Positions 62,322 to 64,000 of a DNA stretch of 64,000 nucleotides are shown here, piece after piece; the stretch's first letter is position 1, and each line of letters begins with the position of its first letter. Source of the DNA: Caulobacteraceae bacterium. GTDB lineage: Bacteria > Pseudomonadota > Alphaproteobacteria > Caulobacterales > Caulobacteraceae. The notes beneath the pieces were generated by a model. The model searched no databases and was not told the DNA's origin. It saw nothing but the letters and a program-made list of their open reading frames with translations. The stretch spans positions 62,001 through 126,000 of the forward strand of contig CANJLQ010000011.1 in assembly GCA_947475735.1 (NCBI GenBank). The letters run 5' to 3'. A program made the translations under genes and the position numbers.

Positions 62322-64000
62322 TCAGAACTCGGTCGACACCGCGAACCGCAGGGTGCGCGGGGCCCCCAGCGTCAGATAGTTGGCGCCCGGGAAGCCACCC
62401 ACGGCGACCCACTGGTCCTCGTCGGCCAGGTTCTCGATCCGCGCCCGCACCGTGATCGGACGATCGCCGACCGCGAGAGCGTAACGAACGCCCGCATCCA
62501 CCCGGGTCCAGGCGTCCAGCTCGACGGCGTTGGCGGCATCGACGGGCTGCTCGCCCGTGTAGACGACCCGGCCCTCCAGCGTCAGGCCGGCGACCTGGGG
62601 CACATCCCATTCGACATTGACGTTGGCCTGCCACTCGGGCGTACCGATCGGACGACGGCCGTCCAGCGCGCCGCCCGAGGTGCGGGTCAGCTCGGCGTCC
62701 AGCCAGGTCCAGCCGCCGATCAGGCGCAGGCCGTCTCTCGGCTCTCCATACCAGGACACTTCAAGGCCCGTGTTCTCCTGCTCGCCGTTGGTGCCGAACA
62801 CGCCGTTCTCGACGAAGGCGCTGGGCTGGGTGATGCGGAACAGGCTGACGGCCCCGCCGAAGCGGCCCACGTCGTATTTCAGGCCCGCCTCGATCTGCTC
62901 GCCACGGAACGGGGCCAGGGCCTCGCCCGCATTGGTGACTGGCACGCCGCCGCTGACGGCGGGCGCGATCTGGCCGGGGATCAGGGCCTCAGCATAGTTG
63001 GCGAACAGCGCGATGAATTCGCTGGGCTTGTAGACCACGGCGAAGACCGGCGTGGTCGCATCGCCCTCGTAGGCCGAGACCTGGGCCCCGGTGTTGTAAT
63101 CGTAGGACCGCGTCTCGATGGTCTGGTGGCGCACGCCCACGGTCGCCAGCAGGCGGCCGTCCAGGAAGCTCATCATCTCGGCGAGGGCGACGCTGGCGTT
63201 GTCGACCCGCTCGGTGACGCCGGGATCGTTCAGGTCGCCGCCGACGAAGAAGTCCGCGGCCGGAGGGGCCACGTCGATCGGGTTGTACAGATCGCTGGCG
63301 AAACCCGCGAAGCTGGAGAAGGCATAGGCGTTCGCTGAGCGCGACTGCACCTGCGAGGCCGAAGCGACGACCCGGTGGCCGATTTCACCGGTCGCGAACT
63401 CGGCACGCACGCCGACGTCCCCCGAAATGATGCTGTCCTCGCGCGTGTTGTCGAAGCGGTAGGCGCTGAGCGTTCCGTCCGGGGCCGAGGTCGGGTTGGC
63501 CAGACGGTTCTCCTCCTCACCGCGCCGCCCGCCGAGCGCGGCCCAGGCGGTGACGCCGTCGCTCAGATCGAACTCGCCGCGCGCCACACCGAACAGCTGA
63601 CGCTCGTCGGTGAAGGTCCAGGGCTGGGCGAAGTTCGCCTCGGCGTCCGGCGCGCGCGGCACGGCCCCGGACGGCGTCACGGTGGGGCGCGGCGCGTCGA
63701 TGCGGTGATCCTGATAGCCGACGTCGGCCGAGAACCGCACACGGTCGCCGCGCCGGTCCAGGCCCAGGCCGATCGCGGTCAGCTGCCGCTCCTCGTCCTC
63801 GACGCCCGCCTCTCCGTCGCGACGGACCAGGTTCAGCCGCGCGCCATAGTCGCCGTCCGCGCCGAAGCGCCGAGCGATATCGGCCGCCAGATAGAGCTCG
63901 CTCTCCCCTTCAAGCCCCGCGGTCAGGCGGGTCAGGGGCGCATCGGGCGCGCGCTTGGGCGTCAGGTTGAAGGCCCCGCCGATGCCGCTGCCGCCCGGGG
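62322..64000 (-). CDS. TonB-dependent siderophore receptor, N-terminally cut by window edge
   Basis: About 559 codons are visible; the frame stays open from the track's Met at 63740 to 64000, where it reads GGSGIGGAFNLTPKRAP, the end of the plug domain. The rest is the beta-barrel, with strands of alternating residues and ending LGAPRTLRFAVSTEF with the C-terminal Phe needed for outer-membrane insertion. Segments such as VRHQTIETRSYDYNTGAQVS and EQIEAGLKYDVGRFGGAVSL are typical of siderophore receptors. The plug and signal peptide lie outside. With the PepSY gene it likely forms an iron-repressed operon. Confidence 0.9.
   Translation of the reverse strand, partial: PGGSGIGGAFNLTPKRAPDAPLTRLTAGLEGESELYLAADIARRFGADGDYGARLNLVRRDGEAGVEDEERQLTAIGLGLDRRGDRVRFSADVGYQDHRIDAPRPTVTPSGAVPRAPDAEANFAQPWTFTDERQLFGVARGEFDLSDGVTAWAALGGRRGEEENRLANPTSAPDGTLSAYRFDNTREDSIISGDVGVRAEFATGEIGHRVVASASQVQSRSANAYAFSSFAGFASDLYNPIDVAPPAADFFVGGDLNDPGVTERVDNASVALAEMMSFLDGRLLATVGVRHQTIETRSYDYNTGAQVSAYEGDATTPVFAVVYKPSEFIALFANYAEALIPGQIAPAVSGGVPVTNAGEALAPFRGEQIEAGLKYDVGRFGGAVSLFRITQPSAFVENGVFGTNGEQENTGLEVSWYGEPRDGLRLIGGWTWLDAELTRTSGGALDGRRPIGTPEWQANVNVEWDVPQVAGLTLEGRVVYTGEQPVDAANAVELDAWTRVDAGVRYALAVGDRPITVRARIENLADEDQWVAVGGFPGANYLTLGAPRTLRFAVSTEF

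Overview
The window is a GC-rich (codon third position strongly G/C), densely packed bacterial chromosome segment. Gene content and order point to an alphaproteobacterium of the family Caulobacteraceae, most likely Brevundimonas or a close relative: an atpHAGDC F1 operon with an Ala/Lys/Pro-extended AtpD, a SapC-family protein, a cpa/tad pilus cluster led by a tiny Flp pilin, a stand-alone motA, and the aroA-cmk-rpsA-ihfB block. The genus is an inference from memory of family architecture; no search was run.

Layout. 1-4857 (minus): F1 ATP synthase. 5116-5671 (minus): two small secreted Cys-rich proteins. 5797-7454 (plus): TerC-like membrane protein and a glutamine cyclotransferase. 7472-13457 (minus): DUF1223 protein, two tandem prolyl-oligopeptidase-like enzymes, SapC-like protein. 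13576-17359: Zur-like regulator, hydrolase, DUF4287 pair, etfBA. 17405-19774: DUF6481 protein, small lipoprotein, SleB-like wall hydrolase. 19790-24088 (minus): nadA - site-2-protease-like gene - nadB - nadC, all translationally coupled or nearly so, with a palindromic candidate operator in front. 24259-26028: motA and two Ala-rich lipoproteins. 26134-31867: mnmC, a DUF6491 lipoprotein, both methylmalonyl-CoA mutase subunits. 31932-35627 (minus): two amidohydrolases, tRNA-Ala(GGC), a TIGR02300-type acidic zinc-ribbon protein. 35762-40587 (plus): aroA, cmk, rpsA, ihfB, mscL. 40592-46263: acyltransferase-like protein, methyltransferase, a membrane-protein/membrane-protein/winged-helix operon, a tyrosine phosphatase and pabB. 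46260-57357: Tad pilus island, with pilA, cpaABCDEF, tadB, tadC on plus and tadG-like, tadE-like and a CpaC N-domain-like gene on minus. 57361-64000: SRPBCC protein, MFS transporter, a 140-bp palindromic repeat, thioredoxin-like ferredoxin, M20 amidohydrolase, and an iron-uptake set (TonB-dependent receptor, PepSY protein, small membrane protein), the receptor being cut by the window end.

Working together: the F1 genes, etfBA and the mutase feed respiration and odd-chain/propionate carbon; nadABC makes NAD de novo from aspartate; aroA and pabB sit in chorismate metabolism; CpaA is expected to process PilA and the TadE/TadG-like pseudopilins, which CpaF/TadB/TadC assemble and CpaC/CpaD export; TonB receptor plus PepSY protein suggest ferric-siderophore uptake.

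Most worthwhile leads: a 51-aa secreted peptide, missing from the ORF track, with Cys-Cys pairs exactly every seven residues; an intramembrane-protease-like gene inside the NAD operon; a 21-bp palindrome abutting nadA; twin repeat-rich lipoproteins; a metal-ligand-depleted amidohydrolase paired with an intact one; and three convergent gene pairs that share a CTAG as reciprocal stop codons. No CRISPR array, integrase, transposase or prophage gene was seen.
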